Assembly (NCBI RefSeq): GCF_021412585.1
Contig: NZ_JAKCMI010000035.1
Location: 1-36,250 of the forward strand
Length of the DNA: 36,250 bases
Origin: Halomonas alkalisoli
Lineage (GTDB): Bacteria > Pseudomonadota > Gammaproteobacteria > Pseudomonadales > Halomonadaceae
Direction of reading: 5' to 3'
The position numbers were made by a program, and so were the translations under genes. How positions within the stretch are numbered: position 1 is the stretch's first letter; every line of letters starts with the position of its first letter. This document shows, one piece after another, positions 8,348-15,938 of this stretch. The notes beneath the pieces were generated by a model. The model worked only from the letters and a program-made list of their open reading frames with translations. It did no database searches and was not told the origin of the DNA.

Positions 8348-8369
8348 GCGGGCCCCTGCGGGGGCCCGC
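8348..8369 (+). terminator. Hairpin terminator after the YfaZ-like gene
   Basis: GCGGGCCCC (8348-8356) and GGGGCCCGC (8361-8369) form a perfect 9-bp stem with a 4-nt loop. It ends one base before an upstream ATG of the trmL frame (8370), which argues that trmL starts at 8394 instead. No T-run follows. Confidence 0.5.
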
Positions 8370-8393
8370 ATGCGTTCTCACTGGCAGGTCGCC

Positions 8394-8876
8394 ATGCTCG
8401 ATGTCGTGCTGTACGAACCCGAAATACCGCCCAACACCGGCAATCTGATCCGGCTGTGTGCCAATACCGGCTTCCGGTTGCATCTCATCGAGCCGCTGGG
8501 CTTCGTGCTCGACGACAAGCGCCTGCGGCGTGCCGGGCTCGACTACCATGAGTGGGCCGCGGTGCGGGTGCACCGCGACTGGCCGTCCTTTCTCGAGGCG
8601 GTGGCACCCGAGCGGGTGTTCGCCGTCTCGACCCGGGGCCGCACGGGCTATCATGAGCCGGCCTACCGCGAGGGCGATGCCCTGCTCTTCGGCCCGGAGA
8701 CCCGCGGCCTGCCCCAGGCAATGCTCGATGCGCTGCCCGAGGCCCAGCGCCTGCGAATTCCCATGCTGCCCGACAGTCGCAGCCTCAATCTTTCCAACGC
8801 CTGTGCGGTGATCGTCTTCGAGGCCTGGCGTCAGCTGGGCTATCGGGGCGCGCTCGATCTCGCCGGCAAGGAGTGA
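8394..8876 (+). CDS. trmL: tRNA (cytidine(34)-2'-O)-methyltransferase
   Basis: TrmL is a SPOUT-class (trefoil-knot) enzyme that 2'-O-methylates the wobble base of tRNA-Leu isoacceptors using S-adenosylmethionine. The 160-residue protein closely follows the family: [21 protein letters not shown] at the N-terminus, [15 protein letters not shown], the knot motif [29 protein letters not shown] and the terminal YRGA. The start at 8394 ([10 protein letters not shown]) matches family length (E. coli 157); the earlier ATG at 8370 follows directly on a hairpin. The stop lies 3 bases before the rep start, so the two are probably co-transcribed. Confidence 0.96.
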   Translation: MLDVVLYEPEIPPNTGNLIRLCANTGFRLHLIEPLGFVLDDKRLRRAGLDYHEWAAVRVHRDWPSFLEAVAPERVFAVSTRGRTGYHEPAYREGDALLFGPETRGLPQAMLDALPEAQRLRIPMLPDSRSLNLSNACAVIVFEAWRQLGYRGALDLAGKE

Positions 8877-8879
8877 ATC

Positions 8880-10946
8880 ATGTCGATCAAGCAGCGCCTG
8901 GCCAAGCTCAACCCTCGCCAGCAGGAAGCGGTGCGCTATATCGACGGCCCCTGCCTGGTGCTGGCCGGCGCCGGCTCCGGCAAGACCAGCGTGATCACCA
9001 CCAAGATCGCCTACCTGATCCAGGAGTGCGGCATGAGCGCCCGCCGCATCGCCGCGGTGACCTTCACCAACAAGGCCGCCCGGGAGATGAAGGAGCGCGT
9101 GGGGACGATGCTCAAGGGCAAGGAGGGCCATGGCCTGACGGTCTCGACCTTCCACACCCTGGGGCTCAACATCATTCGCGGTGAGCTCAAGGCGCTGGGC
9201 TACAAGCCGGGCTTCTCGCTGTTCGACCCCGAGGATGCCAAGGCGCTGCTGCGCGACCTGATGAACAAGGACGCCCAGGTCGACGCCGATCAGATCAACC
9301 AGGTCCAGCATCAGATTTCCGAGTGGAAGAACGACCTGATCCTGCCCGGCCAAGCGCTCTCCCATGCCGCCGACGAGAACGAGCAGTATGCCGCCAGGGT
9401 CTACGAAGCCTATGTGCGTCACCTCAAGGCCTATAACGCCGTGGACTTCGATGACCTGATCCTGCTGCCGGTGGTGCTGCTGCGCGATAACCCCGAGGTG
9501 CTGGCACGCTGGCGTCGCAAGATCCACTACATGCTGGTGGACGAGTACCAGGACACTAATGTCTCGCAGTACCTGCTGGTCAAGCTGCTGATGGAGGAGC
9601 GCAAGACCTTCACCGTGGTGGGCGACGACGACCAGTCGATCTACGCCTGGCGCGGCGCCCGGCCGGAGAACCTGGTTACCCTGGGCGAGGACTTCCCGCG
9701 CCTCAACGTCATCAAGCTGGAGCAGAACTACCGCTCCACCGGCACCATCCTGCGGGCGGCCAACACCCTGATCGCCAACAATCCCCACGTCTACGAGAAG
9801 ACCCTGTGGTCGGAGATGGGCCAGGGGGCGGCGATTCGCGTGGTGGTCAACCGCCACGAGGAGGCCGAGTCCGAGCGGGTGGCCAGCGAGATCCTCACCC
9901 GGCGCATCAAGGAGCGGGCGGAGTGGCGCGACTTCGCGGTGCTCTATCGGGGCAACTTCCAGGCGCGGCTGCTCGAGCTCAAGCTGCAGCACTACCAGAT
10001 TCCCTACAAGCTCTCCGGCGGCACCTCCTTCTTCTCGCGAAACGAGATCAAGGACGCCATGGCCTACCTGCGGTTGCTGATCAATCCGGCCGACGACAAC
10101 GCCTTCCTGCGTATCGTCAACGTGCCGCGCCGCGAGATCGGCCCCGGCACCCTGGAGAAGCTGGCCAACTACGCCACCGAGCGCGGCGCTTCGCTGTTCG
10201 CCGCCTGTCACGAGCTGGGCCTGGAGCAGCAGCTGCCGGCCCGGGCCGTGGAGCGCCTGGGGCGCTTCACCCACTTCATCGACGGGGTACGCCGCCGGAT
10301 GGACGGCGGGGACGCGATTGCCGCCATCCGCGGCATGCTGCACGAGATGGACTACGAGGCGTGGCTCTACCAGAACGCCAGCGCGCCGACCATCGCCGAA
10401 AAGCGCATGGGCAATGTCTGGATCCTCATCGACCAGCTCGAGAAGTCGATGCGGACCGATCCTGAGGACATCAGCCCGGAAGAGAGCACCGCCAGCGAGG
10501 AAACCGAGACGGATACGGTGGAAGCCGCCATCTCCCGCCTGGTGCTGCGCGATATCCTCGAGCAGCAGGCCGAGGAGGACGACACCGACAAGGTACAGCT
10601 GCTGACCATGCACGCCTCCAAGGGGCTGGAGTTTCCCCACGTCTACCTGATGGGGCTCGAGGAGGAGCTGCTGCCCCACCGCAACGCCATCGAGGCGGGC
10701 ACCGTGGAAGAGGAGCGACGCCTGGCCTATGTGGGCATCACCCGGGCGCGGCGCACCCTGACCCTGACCCTGGCCCGCCAGCGCAAGGCCTTCGGCGAGC
10801 TGATGGACTGCGCTCCCAGCCGGTTTCTCGACGAACTGCCGCAGGAGGACCTGGAGTGGGAAGGCCAGCCTGACCGGGAAGACCCGGAGAAGAAGCAGGC
10901 GCGGGGCAAGGACGCCATTGCGGGGCTGCGCTCTTTGCTTGGCTGA
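8880..10946 (+). CDS. rep: ATP-dependent DNA helicase Rep
   Basis: Rep is a superfamily 1A 3'-to-5' helicase that helps replication forks pass protein roadblocks. The 688-residue protein (E. coli 673) shows the Q motif LNPRQQEAV (10-18), Walker A AGAGSGKT (29-36), motif Ia FTNKAAREM, motif II LVDEYQDT (219-226), motif III GDDDQSIYAWRGA, motif IV QNYRST, motif V LTMHASKGLEFPHVYL and motif VI VGITRAR. The segment ISTFHTLGL-type (VSTFHTLGLNII) and WKNDL favour Rep over UvrD. It follows trmL after 3 bases and ends at a strong hairpin. Confidence 0.96.
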   Translation: MSIKQRLAKLNPRQQEAVRYIDGPCLVLAGAGSGKTSVITTKIAYLIQECGMSARRIAAVTFTNKAAREMKERVGTMLKGKEGHGLTVSTFHTLGLNIIRGELKALGYKPGFSLFDPEDAKALLRDLMNKDAQVDADQINQVQHQISEWKNDLILPGQALSHAADENEQYAARVYEAYVRHLKAYNAVDFDDLILLPVVLLRDNPEVLARWRRKIHYMLVDEYQDTNVSQYLLVKLLMEERKTFTVVGDDDQSIYAWRGARPENLVTLGEDFPRLNVIKLEQNYRSTGTILRAANTLIANNPHVYEKTLWSEMGQGAAIRVVVNRHEEAESERVASEILTRRIKERAEWRDFAVLYRGNFQARLLELKLQHYQIPYKLSGGTSFFSRNEIKDAMAYLRLLINPADDNAFLRIVNVPRREIGPGTLEKLANYATERGASLFAACHELGLEQQLPARAVERLGRFTHFIDGVRRRMDGGDAIAAIRGMLHEMDYEAWLYQNASAPTIAEKRMGNVWILIDQLEKSMRTDPEDISPEESTASEETETDTVEAAISRLVLRDILEQQAEEDDTDKVQLLTMHASKGLEFPHVYLMGLEEELLPHRNAIEAGTVEEERRLAYVGITRARRTLTLTLARQRKAFGELMDCAPSRFLDELPQEDLEWEGQPDREDPEKKQARGKDAIAGLRSLLG

Positions 10947-10964
10947 AGGCTCTTGCCACCAACG

Positions 10965-10993
10965 CAAACGGGGCGCCAATGGCGCCCCGTTTG
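10965..10993. terminator. Strong bidirectional terminator between rep and the cytochrome gene
   Basis: A perfect 13-bp inverted repeat, CAAACGGGGCGCC (10965-10977) and its complement (10981-10993), has a 3-nt loop AAT and T-rich sequence on its right side. It lies between two convergent genes and would serve both. Confidence 0.8.
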
Positions 10994-11012
10994 TATTAAC
11001 GCAACACTCGAA

Positions 11013-11888
11013 TCAGCGAGTCGGCTCGACCAGATAGTCGGTAGCCGCGCGCACCTCGTCGTCGGAGAGGCTGGCATGGCCTCCCTTGGGCGGCATGGCG
11101 CCGATGCCGTTGATGGCGTGGTCATAGAGGGTGTCCATGCCCTGCTCCATGCGCTCGCCCCAGGCACCCTCGTCTCCACGAATCGGCGCACCGGCGGCAC
11201 CGGTCATGTGACATGCCATGCAGGCCTGGTTGTAGATGGCTTCGCCATCGATGCCGGCATGGGCGGGCTCGTCATCGGCAGGTGCTGCCTCTTCAGTGGC
11301 TTCCTCGACCACTTCCTCGTCGGCGGGCGCTTCTTCGGTCGCCACGGCCGAAGCTTCGGCTTCTTCTTCCACCGCACCCTCTTCGGTCACGGCTTCGTCG
11401 GCAGCGGCTTCTTCGTCGGCAGCGGCTTCCTCATCTCCGGCGATCTCCGGCACATCCATGACCGGTTCGAGCAGGTAAGCCGTCGAGGCGGCGACTTCCT
11501 CGTCGGAGAGGTTCGGGTTGCCGCCGCGGGCCGGCATGGCGCCGATGCCGACGATGGCGTGCTCCAGCAGGGTATCCCAACCCTGGTCGATGCGGTCGGC
11601 CCAGCTGTCCTCATCGCCGCGGATCGGCGCGCCGGCAGCGCCGGTCTCATGACACGCCATGCAGACACGGTCGTAGATAGCACCACCATCGATACCGTTC
11701 GCGGGTGCATCCCCTTCCGCTTCACGGGCGGCAGCGGTGCCGCAATCCTCACCCTGCAGGCAGAGGTTGCCGGCCGGCTTCAGGCGTTCGGCAATGGCAT
11801 CCCGGTCCACTTCGGCGTGGACGGACGAGGCGCCCGCGGTCAGGCCCAGGGTGGCCAGACACCCCATGATCAACTTGCTGGATTTCAC
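11013..11888 (-). CDS. Two-haem cytochrome c5-type protein with a long acidic linker
   Basis: The protein has a signal peptide (about 1-25, ending SVHA) and two cytochrome c5-like domains. Numbering from the GTG at 11888, haem sites are C76-x-x-C79-H80 and C223-x-x-C226-H227, both CMACH, with probable axial methionines Met118 (GAMPARGG) and Met265 (GAMPPKGG). The segments GAPIRGDE and LSDEEV/LSDDEV repeat in both halves, indicating internal duplication. Between them, about residues 145-208 are almost only Glu, Ala, Asp and Val. An extra Cys pair (NLCLQGEDC) precedes the first domain. It would be a periplasmic electron carrier. GTG at 11888 is preferred because GGAGG lies 8 bases upstream; the frame also begins at GTG 11897, which is too close to that site. 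It is convergent with rep. Confidence 0.88.
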   Translation of the reverse strand: MKSSKLIMGCLATLGLTAGASSVHAEVDRDAIAERLKPAGNLCLQGEDCGTAAAREAEGDAPANGIDGGAIYDRVCMACHETGAAGAPIRGDEDSWADRIDQGWDTLLEHAIVGIGAMPARGGNPNLSDEEVAASTAYLLEPVMDVPEIAGDEEAAADEEAAADEAVTEEGAVEEEAEASAVATEEAPADEEVVEEATEEAAPADDEPAHAGIDGEAIYNQACMACHMTGAAGAPIRGDEGAWGERMEQGMDTLYDHAINGIGAMPPKGGHASLSDDEVRAATDYLVEPTR

Positions 11889-11982
11889 TCTCACCACCTC
11901 CCGACGGTCCTGTAATCGTTATCAGCTCGTGGCGCGTCGGCACACGAAAGCCGCGGACACCATGAAGCACACAATGGAGCGT

Positions 11983-12011
11983 AGTATACCGATAACCCAA
12001 ACCGCTGGAAA
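11983..12011 (-). promoter_or_regulatory. Candidate sigma-70 promoter of the cytochrome gene
   Basis: On the minus strand a -10 box TATACT (11983-11988) stands 17 bases from a -35-like TTTCCA (12006-12011), about 95 bases upstream of the cytochrome start. The -10 is a good match and the -35 is moderate. This is a pattern match only. Confidence 0.4.
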
Positions 12012-12159
12012 ACGCCGTTGCCCATGTCTTTGGCATGAGAGGCAAGCCACGACCCGGCTGCGGCTGTCGCAGGGGGCGTCCGGGCGTTTCCTGGCACAGT
12101 TCTATGGCCGCTGTGGCCTGCAACAGGGTATCGTGGACATCCTATCCTGAGATGACTCG

Positions 12160-13377
12160 ATGACGACAGGGGCGCGCGTGTACGACTTCATTATCATTGG
12201 CGGCGGCATCCTCGGGCTTTCCACCGCCATGCAGCTGATCGAACGCTTTCCTGAAAAGAAGATTGCCCTGCTGGAAAAGGAGGAGGGGCCCGCCCACCAC
12301 CAGACCGGCCATAACAGCGGCGTGATCCACGCGGGCGTCTACTACGCCCCTGGCAGTCTCAAGGCGCGCTTCTGCCTGGAGGGCAACCGCGCCACTCGCG
12401 AATTCTGCGAGCGTCACGCCATCGACTACGAGATCTGCGGCAAGGTGCTGGTGGCGACCAATGCTCAGGAGATGCAGCGCATGGAAGCGCTGTGGGAGCG
12501 GACCGCGGCCAATGGGCTGGAGCGGGAATGGCTCTCGGCCGAGGCGCTCAAGGAGCGCGAGCCCAATATCACCGGCATTGGCGGGCTCTTCGTGCCCTCC
12601 AGCGGCATCGTCAACTACGCGCGGGTAGCGGAGGCGATGGCGGCCGAATTCGAGCGCCATGGCGGTCAGATCCGCTACGGCCATGCCGTGACCGGGCTTG
12701 CCGAGCGTACCGGCGAGGTGATCGTCACCACCTCCCAAGGAGAGTTCAACAGCCGCTACCTGGTGAGCTGTTCGGGATTGATGGCCGACAGGGTCGTGCG
12801 CCTGCTGGGCCGCAACCCGGGTTTCATCATCTGCCCGTTTCGCGGCGAGTACTATCGGCTGCCCGACCGGCACAGCGGTATCGTCAACCATCTCATCTAT
12901 CCCATCCCCGACCCCTCCATGCCCTTCCTGGGCGTACATCTCACCCGGATGATCGATGGTTCGGTGACGGTGGGGCCCAATGCGGTGCTGGCATTGAAGC
13001 GGGAAGGCTATCGCAAGAGCGATTTCTCGCTGCCCGACATGGCACGCATGTTCACCAATCCGGGAGTGCTCAAGGTTCTGGGCCGCAACCTGAAGCCGGG
13101 CCTGGTGGAGATGAAGAACTCCCTGTTCAAGAAGGGCTATCTTGCGGAGGTGCGCAAGTACTGCCCCAGCCTGACCCTGGACGACCTCGAGCCCTGGCCC
13201 GCCGGGGTGCGTGCCCAGGCCGTCTCGCGGGACGGCCGGCTGATCGACGACTTTCTGTTCGTGAACACCCGGCGTACGGTGAATGTCTGCAACGCCCCTT
13301 CGCCAGCGGCCACCTCTGCCATCCCCATCGGCCGCCATATACTGGAAAAGGTCAGCGAGATGGTGCAGTCCACTTGA
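12160..13377 (+). CDS. lhgO: L-2-hydroxyglutarate dehydrogenase/oxidase
   Basis: LhgO is an FAD enzyme of the DAO family that oxidises L-2-hydroxyglutarate to 2-oxoglutarate and feeds electrons to the quinone pool. The 405-residue protein begins with the dinucleotide fold DFIIIGGGILGLSTAMQL (about 9-26) and the diagnostic QTGHNSGVIHAGVYY stretch. It also has ICGKVLVATN, SSGIVNYARVAEAM, CPFRGEYYRL and GVHLTRMIDGSVTVGPNAV, all matching E. coli LhgO (about 420 residues). The C-terminus ends with NAPSPAATSAIPIG. It is divergent from the cytochrome gene. No glutarate hydroxylase (csiD/glaH) is beside it, so here it may serve as a metabolite-repair enzyme. Confidence 0.95.
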   Translation: MTTGARVYDFIIIGGGILGLSTAMQLIERFPEKKIALLEKEEGPAHHQTGHNSGVIHAGVYYAPGSLKARFCLEGNRATREFCERHAIDYEICGKVLVATNAQEMQRMEALWERTAANGLEREWLSAEALKEREPNITGIGGLFVPSSGIVNYARVAEAMAAEFERHGGQIRYGHAVTGLAERTGEVIVTTSQGEFNSRYLVSCSGLMADRVVRLLGRNPGFIICPFRGEYYRLPDRHSGIVNHLIYPIPDPSMPFLGVHLTRMIDGSVTVGPNAVLALKREGYRKSDFSLPDMARMFTNPGVLKVLGRNLKPGLVEMKNSLFKKGYLAEVRKYCPSLTLDDLEPWPAGVRAQAVSRDGRLIDDFLFVNTRRTVNVCNAPSPAATSAIPIGRHILEKVSEMVQST

Positions 13378-13383
13378 GTTCAG

Positions 13384-13422
13384 GCCGGCCCTGCTGACGT
13401 CGTGAGCGACGCCGGGGCCGGC
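13384..13422 (+). terminator. Branched hairpin after lhgO, possible terminator
   Basis: GCCGGCCC (13384-13391) pairs with GGGCCGGC (13415-13422), and inside it CGTCG (13398-13402) pairs with CGACG (13407-13411). It lies between the lhgO stop and the next gene. There is no T-run. Confidence 0.4.
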
Positions 13423-13451
13423 TCGGCAGGATGGCGACACGGGGGAATCAC

Positions 13452-14282
13452 ATGACCAGGGACGCAGTTGCACGCTGGCTCCCCCGGGTTCGTCGCGATG
13501 GTCACCTGGCCCTGGTCGTGGCCATCCTGCTGCTCTGGTCGCTGGTCGGCTCCGGCCTCGCCAGCCTGCTGCTGCTACCGGCCTGGGTCATCACGGCTCA
13601 GCTGATCTTTGCCGGCGGCCTGGAGGCCGCGCGGCTACGGCGACGGGCCTGGCTGGGCCAGTACCTTCGGATAGGCTCACCCTGGCATCGCTGGCTGCGT
13701 GGCGGGCTGGTGATGATCGCCTGGCATCAGCTGCTGGGCATCCTGCTGGCACTGCTGCTATTGGTGAAACTACGCCTGCTCTCGCCGGTCTACTGGCCAT
13801 TGCTGCTGGTTGGCATAGCGGGCCTGGCCTTGCTGCGATGCGTTATGCGTCGCCGCCTGGCGCGTCACGTCATCGCCGAGTACGTGCCGGCGGTGACTCG
13901 GCGACTGCTGGTATGGCCACTGGGCCTCCTGCTGACGGTGTCGCTGGTGTTGATGGCACTGTGGCTGCCCCAGCCCTACCTGGTGGGGCTGGGCTGGGAG
14001 GAGGCGTTGATGCGCCATGTGCCCGCCGATGGCCACGACTCCCTGCTGGGGTTCTTCGAGCGGTTGGCCAGGGTGCTTGAGGTCACCCAGTACTGGGCGA
14101 TGCAGAATGCCACCGAGCGAGGCGAGCTCAGCGAGGGCCTGGCGCTGGTGGGCTGGCTGCTGCTGTTTCTGGTGCAGAGCGCCTTCGCCTGGGCCTACGT
14201 GCGTTTGCTATTGGGGGCCGAAACCCTGCGCGAGGCCACCTTGGAGGCCCTGTCGATGAAGAGAGGGAAGGAGCGCGAATGA
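13452..14282 (+). CDS. Unrecognised multi-pass inner-membrane protein
   Basis: I do not recognise a family. The 276-residue protein (from ATG 13452) has about five or six hydrophobic segments: LALVVAILLLWSLVGSGLAS, LLLLPAWVITAQLIFAGG, LVMIAWHQLLGILLALLLLV, YWPLLLVGIAGLALL, LLVWPLGLLLTVSLVLMALW and a last one near LALVGWLLLFLVQSAFAWAY. Arg-rich loops (RLRRRAWL, RRRLARHV) point inward. A soluble-looking loop (HVPADGHDSLLGFFERLARVLEVTQYW) precedes the last segment. GGGGGAA lies 5 bases before ATG 13452; an upstream in-frame ATG at 13431 is possible. The stop overlaps the next start (ATGA at 14279), so the two products are probably made together and may form one complex. Confidence 0.7.
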   Translation: MTRDAVARWLPRVRRDGHLALVVAILLLWSLVGSGLASLLLLPAWVITAQLIFAGGLEAARLRRRAWLGQYLRIGSPWHRWLRGGLVMIAWHQLLGILLALLLLVKLRLLSPVYWPLLLVGIAGLALLRCVMRRRLARHVIAEYVPAVTRRLLVWPLGLLLTVSLVLMALWLPQPYLVGLGWEEALMRHVPADGHDSLLGFFERLARVLEVTQYWAMQNATERGELSEGLALVGWLLLFLVQSAFAWAYVRLLLGAETLREATLEALSMKRGKERE

Positions 14283-15448
14283 CCACACCGGGGGAAAGCG
14301 CCGGCCTGGGAGCTCCGGTCAGCCCACCTGAGTCTCGGCGGTGGGGGGCGCATGGCTGGCAGCCATGGGGCCTCTCCCTGCTGCTGGTCGTGCTGCTGAT
14401 GGTGGCGCTGGCCCAGGGGTACAAAGCCCTGCAGAACCGGAGTGACGCCCCGCTGTTCCGGGTCGTGGTCAGCGGTGAAACCCTGATCCTGGATGCAGAG
14501 ACCCATGCCGCCTTCGGCCGGGAGCTTGCCGAGCTCACTCAGGCTGCACACCCCCGGCTGCTGCAGGAGATGCAGCCCTGGATCGATGACCGGGTCGATG
14601 CCAGCTTTGCCCCCCTGGAAGCGGCCGTGCCGGCTTATCTCGACTGGTACTTCTCGCTGCGGGGCAGCTATCACCGGTTGGGGGTCGCCATTGTCGGCGA
14701 CCTGGACGAATGGCTCGAAGCGCAGCTCTCCGAGCGACTCATCGAAGAGAGCGGCTTCGCATCGGCATTGGCTGAGCTGCAGGAGGATTTCCCGGCGCAA
14801 CTGGCGCTGACCCACCAGGCTCTGGCGCAGGATATCGGCCGGACGCTGCATGCCCGCTTCGCCGACCGCCAGGCAGCGGAAACCTCGGACAGCGCCGATG
14901 CGATCCACACCATCGATCTCGACCTGTCGCTGAGCCAGGCCTTCCAGGGGCAGTGGGATACGGCCCGCTGGGGCACGGCCGGGGCCGGTGCGGTGGTGGG
15001 CTTCGTCACCAGTCGCGTCCTTGTCCAGCGGCTCGCCTCCGGTGCCGCCGCGAGGGGCGCGCGCGTGGTGGCCGGCAGGATCGTGGCGCGGCTGGGCGTT
15101 CATGGCGCCCGCTCCTTGGCCACCGGCGGCACCGCGACTGCCGCCACCGCACCCACCGGGCCGGGCGCGCTGCTGGCAGGCGCGGCGACGACGGCGGTGG
15201 CACTGGCCGGCTTCGCCGGTACGGAGTACGCCCTGCTCAAGGCCGAAGAGGGGCTGTATCGCGCCGACATGGCGGCAGAGCTCGAAGCCGAGGTGGCCCG
15301 GGCCCGGGCCGAGGTGAAGGGGATGCTCGAGAGCGGCACCGCGGGCAGCGCTGTCGTTCTCGCGCAGCGGCTGGAAGGGGCAACGCGCCGCGCCGAGGAG
15401 TCCGGCGGGGTGAGCGAGCGGTACCGTATCTTCGGGGGCGACGGATAA
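14279..15448 (+). CDS. Unrecognised membrane-anchored protein with a Gly/Ala-rich hydrophobic region
   Basis: I do not recognise a family. The 389-residue protein has one N-terminal membrane segment (about 30-47, [17 protein letters not shown]), so the rest is probably periplasmic. A helical, acidic region (about 60-220) contains the aromatic motif [17 protein letters not shown] long Gly/Ala/Thr-rich hydrophobic stretch follows (about 226-320: [52 protein letters not shown]). An acidic-basic helical tail ends the protein. The hydrophobic stretch could be one or two further membrane helices with glycine-zipper spacing. It is coupled to the preceding membrane-protein gene by an ATGA overlap. 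Its function is unknown. Confidence 0.7.
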   Translation: MTTPGESAGLGAPVSPPESRRWGAHGWQPWGLSLLLVVLLMVALAQGYKALQNRSDAPLFRVVVSGETLILDAETHAAFGRELAELTQAAHPRLLQEMQPWIDDRVDASFAPLEAAVPAYLDWYFSLRGSYHRLGVAIVGDLDEWLEAQLSERLIEESGFASALAELQEDFPAQLALTHQALAQDIGRTLHARFADRQAAETSDSADAIHTIDLDLSLSQAFQGQWDTARWGTAGAGAVVGFVTSRVLVQRLASGAAARGARVVAGRIVARLGVHGARSLATGGTATAATAPTGPGALLAGAATTAVALAGFAGTEYALLKAEEGLYRADMAAELEAEVARARAEVKGMLESGTAGSAVVLAQRLEGATRRAEESGGVSERYRIFGGDG

Positions 15449-15522
15449 CGACGGCTGCGGGACGACCAGGCTGGACAGTCCGGGCGCTGACGGTTACGAT
15501 GTTGCCGCTTCATAGCAAGCAA

Positions 15523-15599
15523 GCGCCCATAGCTCAGCTGGATAGAGTACTGCCCTCCGAAGGCAGGGGTCGTAGGTTCGAATCCTACTGGGCGCGCCA
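15523..15599 (+). tRNA. tRNA-Arg (anticodon CCG)
   Basis: The 77-base gene folds into a full cloverleaf. The acceptor GCGCCCA (15523-15529) pairs with TGGGCGC (15589-15595). The D arm is GCTC/GAGT and the anticodon stem CTGCC/GGCAG. The loop CTCCGAA has anticodon CCG at 15557-15559, and the T arm is GTAGG-TTCGAAT-CCTAC. The discriminator is G and CCA is encoded at 15597-15599. It reads the CGG arginine codon. Confidence 0.97.
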
Positions 15600-15606
15600 T
15601 GAATTC

Positions 15607-15637
15607 AAGGGCCTACGACATCGTTGTAGGCCCTTTC
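15607..15637 (+). terminator. Terminator of the tRNA-Arg gene
   Basis: AAGGGCCTAC (15607-15616) and GTAGGCCCTT (15626-15635) form a 10-bp perfect stem, extendable by three inner pairs. A short T-run follows. It lies 8 bases after the encoded CCA. Confidence 0.8.
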
Positions 15638-15643
15638 TGCTAT

Positions 15644-15817
15644 CTAGCACCTTCCTGCTGATACCGCCTCGACACGGCCCCGGAAACGGAGCCTCTTCCA
15701 CCGTGGAATACCCTCCTCAGGTGGCGCTTCGGCGACCGTAAATGCCACCAGCTTACCTCCAACTCTATGAAATACCTGGGCATTGCCGTGGCCAATGGGC
15801 CGATTTGCACTAGTCAT
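15644..15817 (-). CDS. Possible 57-residue small protein, unrecognised
   Basis: A short frame starts at ATG 15817 behind a purine-rich AAGGAAG about 9 bases upstream and ends at 15644. The product (MTSANRPIGHGNAQVFHRVG, later EGIPRWKRLRFRGRVEA) is balanced in composition, basic near its end, and has no membrane segment. It lies in the otherwise empty 300-base gap between the tRNA terminator and the creatinase gene, on the opposite strand. It could be a real small gene, a fragment, or chance. The rest of the gap (15818-15938) shows only the creatinase leader with a GCGGC/GCCGC hairpin near 15902-15915. Confidence 0.3.
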   Translation of the reverse strand: MTSANRPIGHGNAQVFHRVGGKLVAFTVAEAPPEEGIPRWKRLRFRGRVEAVSAGRC

Positions 15818-15938
15818 TGGTGTTGCTTCCTTCCGCTGGCCATATTCGTCCGTACAGCAGAACCCCACGCAATGAAGCATTTCAGGTTGGGTAAAAACCC
15901 CGCGGCGCAAGCCGCTTGAGGACGAAGGAGACAACAAG

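Noticed and set aside
8223..10979. 918-codon open frame opposite rep
   Set aside because: It mirrors the rep coding frame in high-GC DNA, is rich in Gly, Leu, Val and His as such shadows are, and rep has every helicase motif.
12142..13473. 443-codon open frame opposite lhgO
   Set aside because: Exact shadow of lhgO with no motif or ribosome site.
15100..15600. Minus-strand open frame containing [18 protein letters not shown]
   Set aside because: This peptide is the antisense translation of the tRNA-Arg gene at 15523-15599, a well-known false protein; the rest is opposite to the membrane-protein gene.
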